From: Warburgia ugandensis
Lineage: Eukaryota; Streptophyta; Magnoliopsida; Canellales; Canellaceae
Assembly: GCA_035236585.1 (NCBI GenBank)
Contig: CP141138.1
Span: 26,795,437 to 26,859,436, forward strand
Direction: 5' to 3'
Length of the DNA: 64,000 nucleotides
Positions 1 to 18,029 of the stretch are shown piece after piece. The stretch's first letter is position 1; each line of letters starts with the position of its first letter. The notes under the pieces were generated by a model, which had not been told where the DNA came from, searched no databases, and saw only the letters and a program-made list of their open reading frames with translations. The position numbers and the translations under genes were made by a program.

Positions 1-801
1 TGTGTAAATCAAGATGAAAGATATTTCGGAGGTGCTTGATTTGTTTTAACCATTGTGATCTAGCCACAATTGTCCACCTAATCATCCTAGATCAAAGAAA
101 AAATTAGAAATCTAATTAAACAATCTCAATGAATTAGTTGACCAGTGTGGATCATTGAATTTGATCCAATTTCATACTTATATCCTTGGTTAGTCTCAGT
201 CATTGATTAAGATCACTCAAATTGCCTCAACCTTGCTCCATATCAAAGATCTTTACTATAGTCTTGATTTTCATATTACGATGAATATAATGAATGGTTT
301 AGATAGTGATGGATGGTCGGTTATAGATATGATAATTTGATGTCCGATCAAGGGTCTGATCATGATCGATGATTAGATCTTCCTCGATTAATGAATGGAA
401 TGATGGGTCTTATTCCTCACATTGCAAGGATTATGATGATTATTTTGGATATGCTAGATTCCTCCTAGATTGGGCAGTAGAAGAGGTCAAGGTCTAAGGC
501 TAAGGGGTGGGTGTTGGTATTGGGGCCCACCCATCAATGGAAGGAGAGAGAGAGTGTGGGAAGGGGGAGACTTGGTGCCTAGAGGGTGGCTTTCGCAAGG
601 TGATCGCCAGGTGTCTAGCCATAGAGAGGGAGACATAAAGGCAAGGGGGGAGGGGAAAGCTCTAAAATGCTAGCCTACTCTTATAGCTATGTCAATCGAT
701 CATGTTAGAGGTGAAGAAGACATGGGAGGGAAGGAGAGGTGGTGTAGCCGGCCTGTATGCATTAGTGTGTCAGGTTGGCTCTATTGGAGGGAAAAACCAA
801 C

Positions 802-879
<78 letters not shown>

Positions 880-1549
880 GGTGTAGCTTTCCAAGTTCGA
901 TATTGCAGTGTTTGGCTATGCCAGAGAGGAAAACAGATAGGGGAGGCAAGGGTTTCTAGGTTTCTATGTGGCATGCTCGATCTTTTGTTATGCTAGAGAT
1001 AGAGTGAAAGAAGGGGGTGGATAGGTGGTGCTACCGGTGCTCTTGAAGGATTCGTCGACAACACTGGTCGAGTGCCGTATTAGAGAAGAAGGTCAGAGAG
1101 AAGGTTTTTGGGTTTGTTCAGAGGCAAGGGTTTGAACGGAGGAAGCGGGTCGCTAGGATTTTTTCCTTTTTTTGGCATTTCTTTCCTGTTTTGTTGCATT
1201 TCAGCTGTTTTCGACCACCATCCATTGTAGGGGAGCCAAGTTGAAGCATGACAGCTAGCAGGCCACAAAATGACAAAAATGGGGGGTGCCATTATTAATT
1301 TCAGCCCCTATTATTTTAGTATTATTTTTTATTTTTTCTACCCTGATCTCCATTTCAAGCAAAATTAGTGTCATTAAAATGCTCTCAATGAGTACATTCC
1401 ATTTTTTATAATTTCAAGTTCAAATTTTAAGTATTTATAAGAGTCCCATCCCTAGAATTTAATTTTGATGAAATTCAATTCTTAATTCCTTTTCCAATAA
1501 AAATACAATATAATTGCATAAGAAAGAATTCAAAATTGAGAGTTGTTCA
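1..1549 (-). mobile_element. LTR of a Ty3/gypsy (chromovirus, Tekay/del-like) fossil, cut by window edge
   Basis: Read on the minus strand, 1550-1625 looks like the end of a chromoviral pol followed by a purine-rich tract, and the LTR then begins near 1549 and runs off the window at position 1. A TATA-like CTTATAAATAC lies at about 1430-1442 on the minus strand, about 110 bases inside the LTR start, as expected for an LTR promoter. The body is TGATC-rich and holds the GA microsatellite. The family call rests on the pol-end/purine-tract/LTR-start arrangement typical of plant chromoviruses. The element is old and broken; its other end lies outside the window. Confidence 0.45.
804..875. repeat. 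(GA)n microsatellite
   Basis: Uninterrupted GA dinucleotide run of about 36 units inside the decayed gypsy LTR. It creates spurious Arg-Glu and Leu-Ser open frames on both strands that should not be annotated as proteins. Confidence 0.97.
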
Positions 1550-3757
<2,208 letters not shown>

Positions 3758-4760
3758 TTATAAGAAGGTATAAAGACATAATAGAAATGAGGTAGTAAAT
3801 AGGAATCAATTGGTAACCTTAATGAGAATGACGTGAAAACATAAAAGATTAAGAACAAAAGGGACATATGGCAGAAGGAGAGAGAGTGCAAAGAAAAGAT
3901 ACACTAGTTTATATAATAGAAATATATCTGTTTGTCAATATAGTGCTTACCAACATCTTAAAGTAAAATAATAAAACAAACTTCAATTATTGCTAGCATG
4001 GATGACTTTGGTAACAAATGTTGGTGGTGGCATGGATGTATGGCCAGGTATTTTGGTATTCCTCATCCCATTGCTGACTACTTTTTAATAGCTTCATGGT
4101 TTTCTCTTTCATTGCTTCACTTGGATGATAGATGGGATATGCTTGTGATCAGCCCAACCCTATAAGTATTTTCTATTAAAAGCAAATCCTATCAATGTTT
4201 AAGAAAAAAAGAATTATACTTTCTCTTTTTAGTTTAAATTTGAAAGATTTGGATAAGATTAATTATTCATAAATATTGATCTCGCTCTCCTTTTCTTTTT
4301 AGTTGTAAAATGATTGGCCATTTAGTCAATGCTAACTCAGAGGGTCAACATATACATAAGATAAGTATGATTAAAAAGTTTAAAAAAATGTATGGTAGTC
4401 TCAAATTTTGTCATACTTTCAAGTTCAATTAAAGACAACACTTGAGTGTGGGATGTAACTAAATAATTTCTTGTTTAGGATAGAAAAGGGAAGTTGCAAA
4501 TAGTACAAGGGTTTTATTACAATGTTTCCATTTCAAAAAGCTAGTTGGCCTTCTCCATAAGTGTTTAGCACTTTTAATTTGCATAAGAGATGTCTACCTC
4601 CTAGGAAGTCTTACTTTAGTAGAATACTTGAAATTCCTAAGTCCACTTGAAATTTTCCTATTAAGGGGAAAATGCCATCTCGAGCTCTAACCAAAAGTAA
4701 TGAGGAGAGGTACCTTGTTGTTCACAACCAATTACACTAGATGGCTTTTGGTACACTTAG
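3758..4760. other. Intergenic, nothing recognised
   Basis: AT-rich sequence without coding frames, RNA genes or clear repeats on either strand. Confidence 0.6.
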
Positions 4761-5068
4761 TGCCTATTTGGTTGGCAACATATTTGTGAAAATTGATTTC
4801 ATGGCAAGGAATGCTTTTTGAAAACTATATTATGGCATGAAATTGAGTCATGCCATGAACCCAAAAGTTTAAAAAGAAGAAGGAATTTTTGTGGAAAGTG
4901 TTTTACAGCTTGAAAAGAATTCTGACAAAAACTAACAAATTTCATGTAATAAATCATTTTGGATCTTTCTTATAATTCAATCTAAAGCTATAAAATACTT
5001 TCCACAGAGAATGCTTTTCTCCATGGATATTAATTAAAGTCAATTTCCTACCAACCAAACATGTCTTT
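4761..5068. mobile_element. Foldback MITE-like element
   Basis: The left end, reading TGCCTATTTGGTTGGCAAC, is matched in inverse by the right end (its reverse complement reads GACATGTTTGGTTGGTAG). A second inverted pair lies inside: GTGGAAAGTGTTTTACAGC near 4892 and the complement of a segment near 4985-5010. The whole of about 300 bases can therefore fold on itself and has no coding frame. Flanks read ACTTAG and CTTTAG, a possible worn target duplication. The superfamily is not clear; many plant MITEs (hAT- or Mutator-derived) share the TTTGGTTGG end. Confidence 0.55.
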
Positions 5069-5981
5069 AGTACAAAGAGAGAATATCTTCATGGAAAAAG
5101 CTTAGTGTAAAACTCAACTTGAGTTGACTTGAACTTAACTAGAAATTAACGACTAATCATTATGTTGGTTGTATTAGTATAAACATGACTTATGTGCTAA
5201 TGAACAATAGCTTGCATAAGTAAGCGACTTCATAGGCGTTAATGGGTACACTTGTAGCCCGTAGCTTAATTGGTAATTATTGCCTCAAACTTGAGGCCAA
5301 ATAGGGCTGAGGATCATCCCTAACCAAATTTATTCCTGAGAAGGAATTACAATCTAGCACATTCTCTCCTTGCCTAATCCTTTACAGATTTAGATAAATA
5401 TAAAAATCTCATTAAGCTTTCGTCTCTCTCAAAGTGTGTGACACATACTTCTACATGCGATGCTAAATTACCCACCAAATACTTGGCATTTTAAACCAAC
5501 CTTCTCCACATGTTCAGTTATTAATTTATTTTGTATTTATAACCTTGAAATGTTGTTTTATGATCACATTTTAAGCACCAATCAAAAGCCACACATAGAT
5601 GTTACTTCGATTTCCATAGGCTTATAGACAGATGTTTTACACGTTCATGTACGAAAATATGTTCACTTGAGTTTAGGAATCCTCTTTTCTTTGTGTGTTG
5701 TATACAAATTGTGTTCTTTTGGTTTTCTCTCATATTGCTTCCACACTTCTCTCTATTGCGACAAAAATTCTAGTATTTTTCTAACATATTTTCTTTAGTA
5801 ATATCTCCCTCTCTTACAGTTGAATTTTAGAGCATAAAGTTTTAAAACCATACATAAACTAGTGGGTTGATCTTCTCTATGTTAGAACATCCCATACTGT
5901 CTATAGGCTACACAAAAGAAAGACATGAGATATCACTACTAAATTACTACTGGAAGTACTACAAGCTAGCTAGTCCTAACA
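5069..5981. other. 3' flank of the BAHD gene; possible old tRNA-derived fragment
   Basis: About 900 bases downstream of the BAHD stop. Around 5255-5330 a stretch with TAGCTTAATTGG resembles a Pol III A box, but the expected B box is too weak for a SINE or tRNA call. Otherwise AT-rich and featureless. Confidence 0.35.
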
Positions 5982-9873
<3,892 letters not shown>

Positions 9874-9970
9874 GAAAATTGTTTCTGATGTTTCTCTGAG
9901 TTTGACAGAGACAAGGGTGTTGAAATAAGGGAGGGCTGAGATTCCTGGGAGAAGAAGCTCTGTAGACTTT

Positions 9971-9982
9971 GGAGTTTTATAT
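9971..9982 (-). promoter_or_regulatory. TATA-like box of the BAHD gene
   Basis: Minus strand reads ATATAAAACTCC, about 100 bases upstream of the start codon, implying a 5' leader of roughly 70 bases. No other TATA candidate lies closer. Inferred from sequence only. Confidence 0.5.
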
Positions 9983-9989
9983 TAGTTAT

Positions 9990-11022
9990 GATAAGGGGAA
10001 TGATTTGTCGTGCTGCTGCCTTTCTTTCTTGTCCCATGCATGGTACTAGTCTTATTCAACACTGCTGTATTTACACTAAATTAATTCGTGGAGCTTGCAT
10101 TCTTAGAATTTAGCTGGCCTGCTTTTATTATTGCTGATGTACTGTTACCAATGTAATATCTAAACTCCCTTTTTGGTAAGTGGCAATCCATTCTTTGCTT
10201 TCACTTTGTGCTTTCTTAATCACCTAGGAAAGGTTATTTTTACAAGTATTTTGTGCTCTGTGCATGCGATACCCACCGATTTAAACGTGCATGCGCGGAA
10301 CAAATGGTTAGGTAATATCGTAATCTTTCATCTTGTAGGTGTTATTCTATATGAGCACTCTTAGCCCTCGAATGGCTTATGATTTAACTATATTCTTGTT
10401 TTGAAACTTCCTTGGCTTCATTTTTCTCACTCAAGGACAGTGGCTAGGGTCATCCAATGGAGAAGATATTTTGTTGAATGCCCCATCTATCATGGGATCA
10501 GAAAGCGAGCGGTTTGGATCACTTGATGAACCTCTGGTACCTGGTTTCACTTTTTGTTCGTGTGGGCCCAATTTAAACAAGCTGACGACTCATATACCAG
10601 ATAATACAACGCTATTAGTGGCTAATTGCTAAATTACCTTATAGAGTGAGGAATGCCACTTAGAAAAAGGCGGTCTAGACAATGTTCCCTACTGCTATTA
10701 TCACAACTACTTTCAGGCAGCTTGCTAGAGACATTCCCGGAAATTTGCATGGAGGAGGGATATTGTCATGCCTTCAAGAACAAATTAGGAAGAAAACCCA
10801 ATTTGTTAAAGAAAAGAAAATAATACTAAAGGTCCCGGTCTCTTCACGGTCTTAAAGCATATAATAGAATAAAGCACACCTCTAGGAACTTGCTAAATCC
10901 TGCTTAACTTTTCAAAAATGACCAAATTGATGACTTTAGTTGTATTTTATTATAGATGGAAAGGCTTTAAGAGTCATATTGAACAACATCCTCAACAAGG
11001 CAATAAGAGAAGTTTGTTTGTT

Positions 11023-11091
<69 letters not shown>

Positions 11092-12388
11092 TGTTGATTA
11101 GAGGGCGTAAAGGTAGTGTGTAATGGTGAAACAGGTGGGCGTGTATATTACCCCACTAAGACGTATTTAGGAATAGTAAAAAGGTATGGTCTGCTGGTGT
11201 GTATGTATTGATGCGTGCAAGTGAAGCCGGCATTTGTCTTCTTGTCTCCTCTTTCCTAGCAACTCCCTGCTTTTCTGGGTTGCTCAGCCTTTCTCCTTTC
11301 CCTTTATCCTTCACCTTTTGTGTAAACAAATCAGTGGCGTTTGAGGAGTACATGTAAAGAAACAAACTCAAGGAATGTATTCCCTTCTATAATCTATGTT
11401 TCAAAGGACTACCTTTTCTTCACATGCATACATACCACTACGTGCATATATACGCATATGGAGCTCTATATTGTGTCCTGGCATGGATTAGTGCATTTGG
11501 AGACCCAGATGTTTGGTGATCCAATTCCTAGGTCACGTTTCTTGATTAGTAGGCAGAGGCGACCCATAATTTCTCTTAAATGGATAGTCCGAAAAGATGC
11601 TTAAGTTCGTCCAGCGGAAAAGATTTTAAGCATGTCCGAAAAGATGAACGTTTTGGATTACATAAATTTGCCAAATCTTTTAGCTATGCGCAGATAGAGC
11701 TGAGTTTACAAAAGCAGAAAGCGAATAATTTTAAAACATATGATCCATGCCCACATACATAAGCAGATGAGGCAATTTCCTAGATGTTGCCTTACCTCAA
11801 AAAACAAATCTACGTTCACATGAGGCCAACATGAAGTGTTCAAACATTTTTTACTTAGGTGTTGTGATCATTGAAGTTCAAGTTGAGACAGACCAAATCT
11901 ATGATATGCATCCTGGATATGAAGGATGAATGCGATCCAACATGTGATCTGAAACAGCGATTTAGTGGACCTCCATCAAATTGTAAACAATTGGCAGTTG
12001 CTAGATGATGCCGAAGAATCGGACTGGAAGAGTACTTCTCTCGACAAATATTTCTAAGCTTCCCACTTGCAGGCCACAAGTAGATCGTTGGAATAGTTTA
12101 GTTACATAAAAATACAAGGAATGATTCAGTAAGGAGCGTACACTTTGTAATGAGGGACACTAACTGATGTACGTTTGTATAGTGGGACCCTACTTATTAC
12201 TGATCAAGACAGTGCATCTACTGTGACCATTCTAGATTCCAATAGCTTGAAAATCATGCGTATGGTATATTATTAGGTCAAGGTAAATGTATTTTATCGT
12301 CAAATATTGCTTATATATCGTACCTTCTTTACCATCCATATTCACGACCAAAAGTCTATTTCATTAGATGCTAGGAATTTCCAATTAT
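9990..12388. other. Intergenic, upstream of the BAHD gene
   Basis: No coding frame with recognisable homology. It contains the GT/GA microsatellite at 11022-11088. Regulatory sequence for the BAHD gene is expected in its left part, but no specific element beyond the TATA-like box is evident. Confidence 0.5.
11022..11088. repeat. Compound (GT)n(GA)n microsatellite
   Basis: A GT run to about 11047 passes into a GA run to 11088. Confidence 0.97.
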
Positions 12389-12591
12389 AGTTGGGTCTTT
12401 GGAGGATGGGGAGCCTTGGCACAACGGTAGAGTTGTCGTCAGGTGACCTTAAGGTCACGAGTTCAAGATGTAAAAACAGCCTCTTGCAAAATATAAGGTA
12501 AGTATTGACCCTTGTGGTCCACCCCTTCCTTGGATCACGTGTGTAGGAGCTTCGTGCACTGAGGCTGACCCTTTGAGTTGGGTCTTTGGAG
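12389..12591 (+). mobile_element. Au SINE with perfect 16-bp target-site duplication
   Basis: The body 12405-12575 begins GGGGAGCCTTGGCACAACGG, has the internal CTTGCAAAATATAAGGTAAG motif and the 3' region ending in GCTGACCCTTTG. The repeat AGTTGGGTCTTTGGAG occurs at 12389-12404 and exactly again at 12576-12591. The clean duplication indicates a comparatively recent insertion by LINE-type target-primed integration. Confidence 0.93.
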
Positions 12592-13083
12592 ATCCAAGCC
12601 GTTTGCTATCAGATGGATTGTTCAAATCAATCCTAGGTACAAACCATTTTATAAATACTCATGTGCCTCACTAGTAGTCAAGGTTTTGATTCTGCTCATA
12701 TGTGTCTCTGTGTGTGTTACAAGGGATTGGGAGAATTCCATGTGCAAGCATCTCAAGGGATTTCTTCTTCTTCTAATATATGGGACCAATTATGGATACC
12801 CGCAAAGATCACTAGCATCTATGAATCATAGAAACCAATAGGACCAAGAAAATCCAGCTCTAGTTTGTGATTGGCCCTTATACTTTGGTCCTAGTTTGCA
12901 TGTAGCCCTTTCCCTGTGGTTTGTTCATAATTTGCATTTGACATTCAAAATTCATTCTTTCATAAGCTCTTCATGAAGGATGTCATCAACTTCGACTGTT
13001 AAGTGGGGCAATTTGGTCATTTCAACTGCCCCTCCTTAAATCAAAATCATAGTTTGGCAAAATTACATAGGAAAGTGGAGGTG
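12592..13083. other. Intergenic, nothing recognised
   Basis: Short frames only. Phrases such as CCTTATACTTTGGTCC recall dispersed plant intergenic repeats, but no family can be named. Confidence 0.45.
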
Positions 13084-13088
13084 TTGAG

Positions 13089-13239
13089 TGTTGAGAATGA
13101 AATGTTCTCTCAAATGTTATGAGATCCATTGCATGTATTTATAGTATAGACATGCACAAAGTGAACCCTAAGGAGAGTATAAATAGAAAAAAGAAAAAAA
13201 GAAGAGAATAAGTAATACATGGGAATGATATCTCTAATA
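13089..13239 (-). repeat. 3' LTR of the copia fossil
   Basis: Low-coordinate LTR of the minus-strand element. It contains a minus-strand CTATAAATACATGC TATA motif shared with the other LTR. A purine-rich tract (GAAGGGGC on the minus strand) lies just outside, at its 5' border. Confidence 0.85.
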
Positions 13240-13284
13240 TGCCCCTTCAAATTGAGGGAAATTTAAAACATCCCCTAGGCATAG

Positions 13285-14705
13285 TGTTGAATATCATTTA
13301 TATATCAATTTATGTCTCGTTACTTTATTTTCTAGTCCAAATTAGGGTCAAAATAGTTTAGTTTGTTAGAAATTAGAATGAATCAAAACAAAATTAGATG
13401 TTTCATTTTTGGCTTTAAAATGGTTAATTTATATTTTTTATTACATAATTGATATTAGTCATTGGATCAAGGCTTATATGTGTAGATCAAGAGATTTATG
13501 TGTGTTGAATGATGGATCAATTTGATAGTAGAGATCAAGCCATGAGAGAATAAAAATGCCCTCCACTTTCTAATTTGAAATTTTCCTAATCTAGAAAGTT
13601 TTCTTCTCATCGCTGCTTTCATAAGAGAGACTTTTATAAATAAAAACATTCATAAACAACCAATTTTTCTTTTAGTTTTTAGCTGATTATTCACTTTTCT
13701 AATGGAAAACACTTTCTAATCAAAGGGAAAAGTTTGAAATTTGTTTGACCAAGTAAAAATTGTCCTACTTTGGGTTATTTTTGCATGTTTTAGGAAGCTT
13801 GTTATTTAGGGATTGTTGGGAAAAAGAAAAGAATTTGAAAGAGAAAAAGAAAAAGAAAAAGAAAAAGAAAGGAAGTAAAGACAAAGACAATTAGGAATGC
13901 TAGTGAGAGAAAAAGAAAGGAAGTAAAGAAAAAGAAGAAAATTCATCTATTTAAAGCCCAAAAATGTTCCACTCTAGGAAGTTGTTCTTGCTGCTCCTTG
14001 AACTAGAGAAACGCTTCAAAACGTTTGAGAGAAGACTAGAAGAAGAAGAACACTGGTTATGAAGAGTTCATCAACTATTTTAGATGGATTGTCTATCATG
14101 GAAAATTTCAAACTTTAAGAATTGAAAGAAGCAAAAGGATGGGTGCTATTGTTTTCTCATTCAATGTCATAGATTTTTAGCCTAAAATTTTGATGTAGTA
14201 TGAATTACTTCATGATAAAAGGTTCTTTGAGAATAGCTTTATTGTTTTTTTTCTCAGTTTTATTTGATACTTATAGTTTAGAATAGATGATCATAAAATG
14301 GTTTTTATGTGTGAACGAAGGCCTTCTTTTGATGTTTATGCTAAGATTAGATGAGTCATACTTATAGATTGCATATGATTCATACCAATCAAGATGCTCC
14401 ATTCTAGGAGATTAGATGTTCATTCTTTAAAGAAGTTCTAGCTTGTCACCAAGAGCTTCTATTTCATACACGTTTTCAAGTAATGGAAAACATTAGCATG
14501 ATTTGATTGGTGGAACTTCTCTCCACTATGTTAGTTTTTCTTAAATTTATTCAAGTTGTAGTTTCATTTTAGTCTAATTATAAAAGTAAAACTTCTTTGA
14601 TTTGATAGATAATTCATTCCATCCCTATGGTTCGACAACACTTTATACTGACCCTAGTACAATCCATCTTGTACACTTGCAAGGGTTTCGTTTGAAAAAT
14701 TTACA
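13285..14705 (+). mobile_element. Solo-type Ty3/gypsy LTR nested in the copia fossil
   Basis: Begins TGTTGAATATC and ends AAATTTACA. It has an LTR-like promoter (CTATTTAAAGCCC near 13958) and, near its 3' end, the wording CCATCCCTATGGTTCGACA and TTGTACACTTGCAAGGG found near the 3' end of many plant gypsy LTRs. No internal gypsy sequence is attached, so it is a solo LTR or a fragment. Flanks CATAG and TATAG could be a worn duplication. It interrupts the copia element between its RNase H end and its LTR, so it is younger than the copia insertion. Confidence 0.65.
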
Positions 14706-16368
14706 TTATAGAGGCTTGGTTGGAAGATCCACAATTTGATCTTTTGTAGAGATAAATTGAATGGCTAATAATTATTTAAAAACTTAATCCCCTAGAAAGT
14801 GAAAATCAACCTCAGTGTGTTCGGCACAAACATGGAACACCAGATTTGCATCTAAATGGGTGACTCCAATGTTGTCGCACTACAGAACTGGTGGAACCAC
14901 AGTGACAGTACCGAGTTCTTGAAGCAAGGATTTGATCCATGTAATGTCGACAGTGAAATTTGCTAGTGAGTGATAGTTAGATTCTACGGAGGATTTGGCA
15001 ATAGTGTTTTGGTTTCTTGCCTACCATGAGATCAGGTTAGGACCAGATTGACAAGAAAACTAACTGTTGATCAATGATTATCAATTGATTTGGCCCGATT
15101 CTCGTCGGTAAAAGCATGTACTTGCTGTTTAGGATACTTGGAGATGAATAATCCAGCATGGCTGAGAGGAGTAAGAAACACCAATAAAGCACCTAAATTT
15201 TCTGTTGCTTGCCATCGGTGTAGAACACGTTTTTGATCCATCCATCTTGAACCGGCTTAAGTCAGACACCGATGTACTTTTGTTGAGACAAATGCAAGCC
15301 ATTTGATTTATTGATTAGCTCAATGCCCAATAAATGGAGATCACTCAATGATAGCCAATTGAGAGGATAATTAGTCAATGACATGATTGGTAGTTGGAAC
15401 ATGATTTTCTATAACTATAGTATCATCAACGAGAATGAGAAAATAGATGACAATAACTTTGAGCAGTGTCCATTAGAAGACATTGAAATGGAGTCATATG
15501 AATGATTGAGAAGTGGGCATCATGGTGATTAAGTAAGCATATGTGCAAGTGGCGAAATTCCAATATCTTTTAGGAGTTGATTCGTGTGCATTAGTGAGAA
15601 TGCTATGTCAACTATGTGTCGATTTGCTCGTCCCATGGCCCCATTTTGCTCATAGGTGTGGGACAACTATGACGATGAACAATTTCACACTTATATAGGA
15701 TCTAAGGGACAAGAAATCCCTCCATTTTTAGATTGAACAGCTTTTGGAGGGTATCCAAATTACTTTTCTCATTAACAGGAAAGCGAATGAAAATGTCATG
15801 AACATCAGATTTTCGATAAATGGGAAATAAATCATGTAAATTTAGTATAATAATCAAGAAATACAACAAAATATTTGAAAGATTGTAATAAAGAGTTATT
15901 CTAGACATCTTTCCCTTGATACATGACTTACTTGGAGTGAGAGGTTTATTTGACACACATGATAGCTTATTTTGATTAATAACTCGGGAAAGAATTGAAA
16001 TGTTGATGACCAGTCCTTGCGTGCCACAATTCAAGTGGAACGGCTTCAACTGGATTCACCATAGGTGCACCGACTTGAGAGGTAGAAGAGATGCAGTCAA
16101 AATGCCAATTCTCGTATCTCCCTTGGAGTAGTGCTTTTTTTGTGGCTTCATCCTTAACAAGAAGTAAATTTGCTTTAAACTCAATGAAAAATTATTATGT
16201 AGACAAAAATTTTGACCAGATAATAAGTTCTTAGTTATACTAGGAACATGGGGTATGTTACTAATATGTGAAGCATAATTTTTGAGAGATTATACTCGAC
16301 CCGATCCTCTACAGTCATATTAGATGGTTAAATTTTCCAAGTCATTTGTGATACGGTGAGTGGCTCCT

Positions 16369-16392
16369 ATATATATATATATATATATATAT
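16369..16392. repeat. (AT)n microsatellite
   Basis: AT run inside the copia fossil. Confidence 0.9.
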
Positions 16393-17458
16393 CTGGAAAC
16401 CACTGATCATAGTCACCGGAGGTGAATGCAGCAGATGCAAAATGAGCACTTGAACCATGCGAGTGTGGCATGGCACTAGGGCAATAGTAACATTGGTGGT
16501 TTTCATGGTTGGTGCGGTGACAAATAGTGCGTCTTCAGCCACTATAAGGAATGGAAGTTGGGTTACTGTAGGAGGGGTAGGATCCTCGGCCAAACCCTTG
16601 ATGATTTGGTGGAGGAGATTTGAAAATTTTAGAGTCTATTCCACGCCCCTTGGACCTTTTGTAAGCAACATTGGCAGATGGCATGGGCTCTACAAAATCT
16701 TTTTATTTTTAATTCCTGGCTGACTAAGATGCTATGCAAATCATAGAAAAATCGGGAGGTTTTGATCTCACCGATAAGGAGGCTACAACATGATTGAAGT
16801 CTCGACCAAGCTTTGCATACACGATGGAACTGATTTGGCCATCTGGAATAGGACGTCTCGCTCCACTCAGTTTGTTTGCCAGGAGCTTGACCTTTCGCAG
16901 ATAGGAAACAATGGGGAAATCTCCTTTTCGCATCTGGAGTTGCATGTGTGCCTCATTGATCACGCCAACAGCTTGCTAAACAGCGATCTAGAGGATTTAC
17001 AGTCAATTAGAAATGTAAGTGCTTCCTCCGAACACGATGTGATAATCCAACCAACGAACAGTTGATCGCATTGAAGAGTACCATGCATTCTACATTAGGG
17101 ATGTCTTTTGCATTGTCATCCTTGATCGTGGTAGGAGGAGCAGTATCAATTCCACGCGCAAGACCTCGAACTCCATGGTCTAAGAGGATTGGATCAAACT
17201 GAGTCCTCCATAAGGTATGGTCATTGGGCATGAGTTTTATTGATAGATGATGAATAGCTAGAGTTGTTTGTGCTCAACTGAAGGATAATATTAATGGCGG
17301 ATGCAGATGTAGGAGTAGAGGAAGTGGGGTTACTAGATCCACTGGTCGTTTGAGATGCCATGGGGAAATGGTGATTTGGAGTGGGAGGGAGATATCAATG
17401 GTTAAAAGGCAAGATTTACAATGGTGAAGCTTGGAGGATCTTTACAGCTTTCACACCA

Positions 17459-17592
17459 TGTAGAGAATGAAAATGCTCTCTCAAATGTTATGAGAGTCAT
17501 TGCATGTATTTATAGTATAGACGTTAGCAGAGAGAACCCTAAAGAGGGTAGAAATGGAAAAACAGTAATACATGGGAATGATATCTCTGATA
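17459..17592 (-). repeat. 5' LTR of the copia fossil
   Basis: High-coordinate LTR. The minus-strand LTR ends CTCTACA directly before the primer-site-like TGGTGTGAAAGC. It has the same TATA motif as the partner LTR and lies about 100 bases from the start of the amidohydrolase pseudogene. Confidence 0.85.
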
Positions 17593-17699
17593 TTGAGATG
17601 AGCAGCCATGTGGGTCTGGCTTCTTTTGTATCTTCCTGCATCCATGAATGCAGTCGTGTACTAACTGCAGTTAACCTCCTATATTTTTTTTCTCATTCC

Positions 17700-18029
17700 A
17701 TGGTATTTCCCGCTCTTCTTCTATCACACTTTTCCCTTCTTCTGGTCTCTCTGCTAACGTCTATCTTTACCCTTTCATAGTCATCCCCGATCTCAGTGCT
17801 AGATGCCGGAATTCTAGCTCAAGAGCTGCTGACATCGACCAAGGAACCGGAATTCTATGACCTGGTGAAGAGAATAAGAAGAACATACCCTGAAAAGCCA
17901 GAATTGGGTTTTGAAGAGTATAAAGCAAGAGAATTGATCAGATCGGAGCTTGATTCTCTCGGAATTGAGTAATGATGGCCGCTTGCCAAACTTGGTATAA
18001 TGGTGGAAATTGGGTCTGGTGATGGTCCA
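17700..18029 (+). pseudogene. ILR1-like IAA-amino-acid amidohydrolase, first-exon pseudogene
   Basis: One reading frame from ATG at 17700 gives a hydrophobic signal-peptide-like start (MVFPALLLSHFSLLLVSLL), then the family N-terminal block with LAQELL, EPEFYDLVKRIRR and PELGFEEYKARELIRSELD, then GIE followed by WPLAKLGIMVEIGSGDGP. The order and spacing match the first exon of plant M20 IAA-amino-acid hydrolases (ER-lumen enzymes that free auxin from amino-acid conjugates). Three in-frame stops interrupt it: TAG at 17778, TAA at 17970 and TGA at 17973. None of the later exons, with the metal-binding residues, is visible downstream. It is therefore a host-gene fossil rather than a working gene. 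The copia element sits just upstream, so any promoter on that side is gone. Confidence 0.8.

Larger units (their letters stand above)
13084..17597 (-). mobile_element. Ty1/copia fossil with both LTRs, TTGAG target duplication, nested gypsy LTR
   Basis: LTRs of about 151 bases (13089-13239) and 134 bases (17459-17592) are clearly alike (shared block CTCTCAAATGTTATGAGA) and are flanked outside by TTGAG at 13084-13088 and 17593-17597. Next to the 17459 end, the minus strand has a worn initiator-tRNA-Met-type primer site (TGGTGTGAAAGC). Minus-strand protein traces run in copia order: gag (about 17231-16724), GAG-pre-integrase/integrase (about 16049-15550), RNase H to its KPL end (about 14950-14715). 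Between that end and the purine tract lies a separate LTR (13285-14705). The element is old (LTRs differ at roughly one base in seven by eye) and broken in many places. Confidence 0.88.

Noticed and set aside
689-996. Arg-Glu and Leu-Ser repeat proteins
   Set aside because: Frames generated by the GA microsatellite on both strands; the same holds at 3582-3809 and 45845-46124.
5255-5330. tRNA gene or tRNA-derived SINE
   Set aside because: A-box-like word only; no convincing B box, no cloverleaf, no target duplication.
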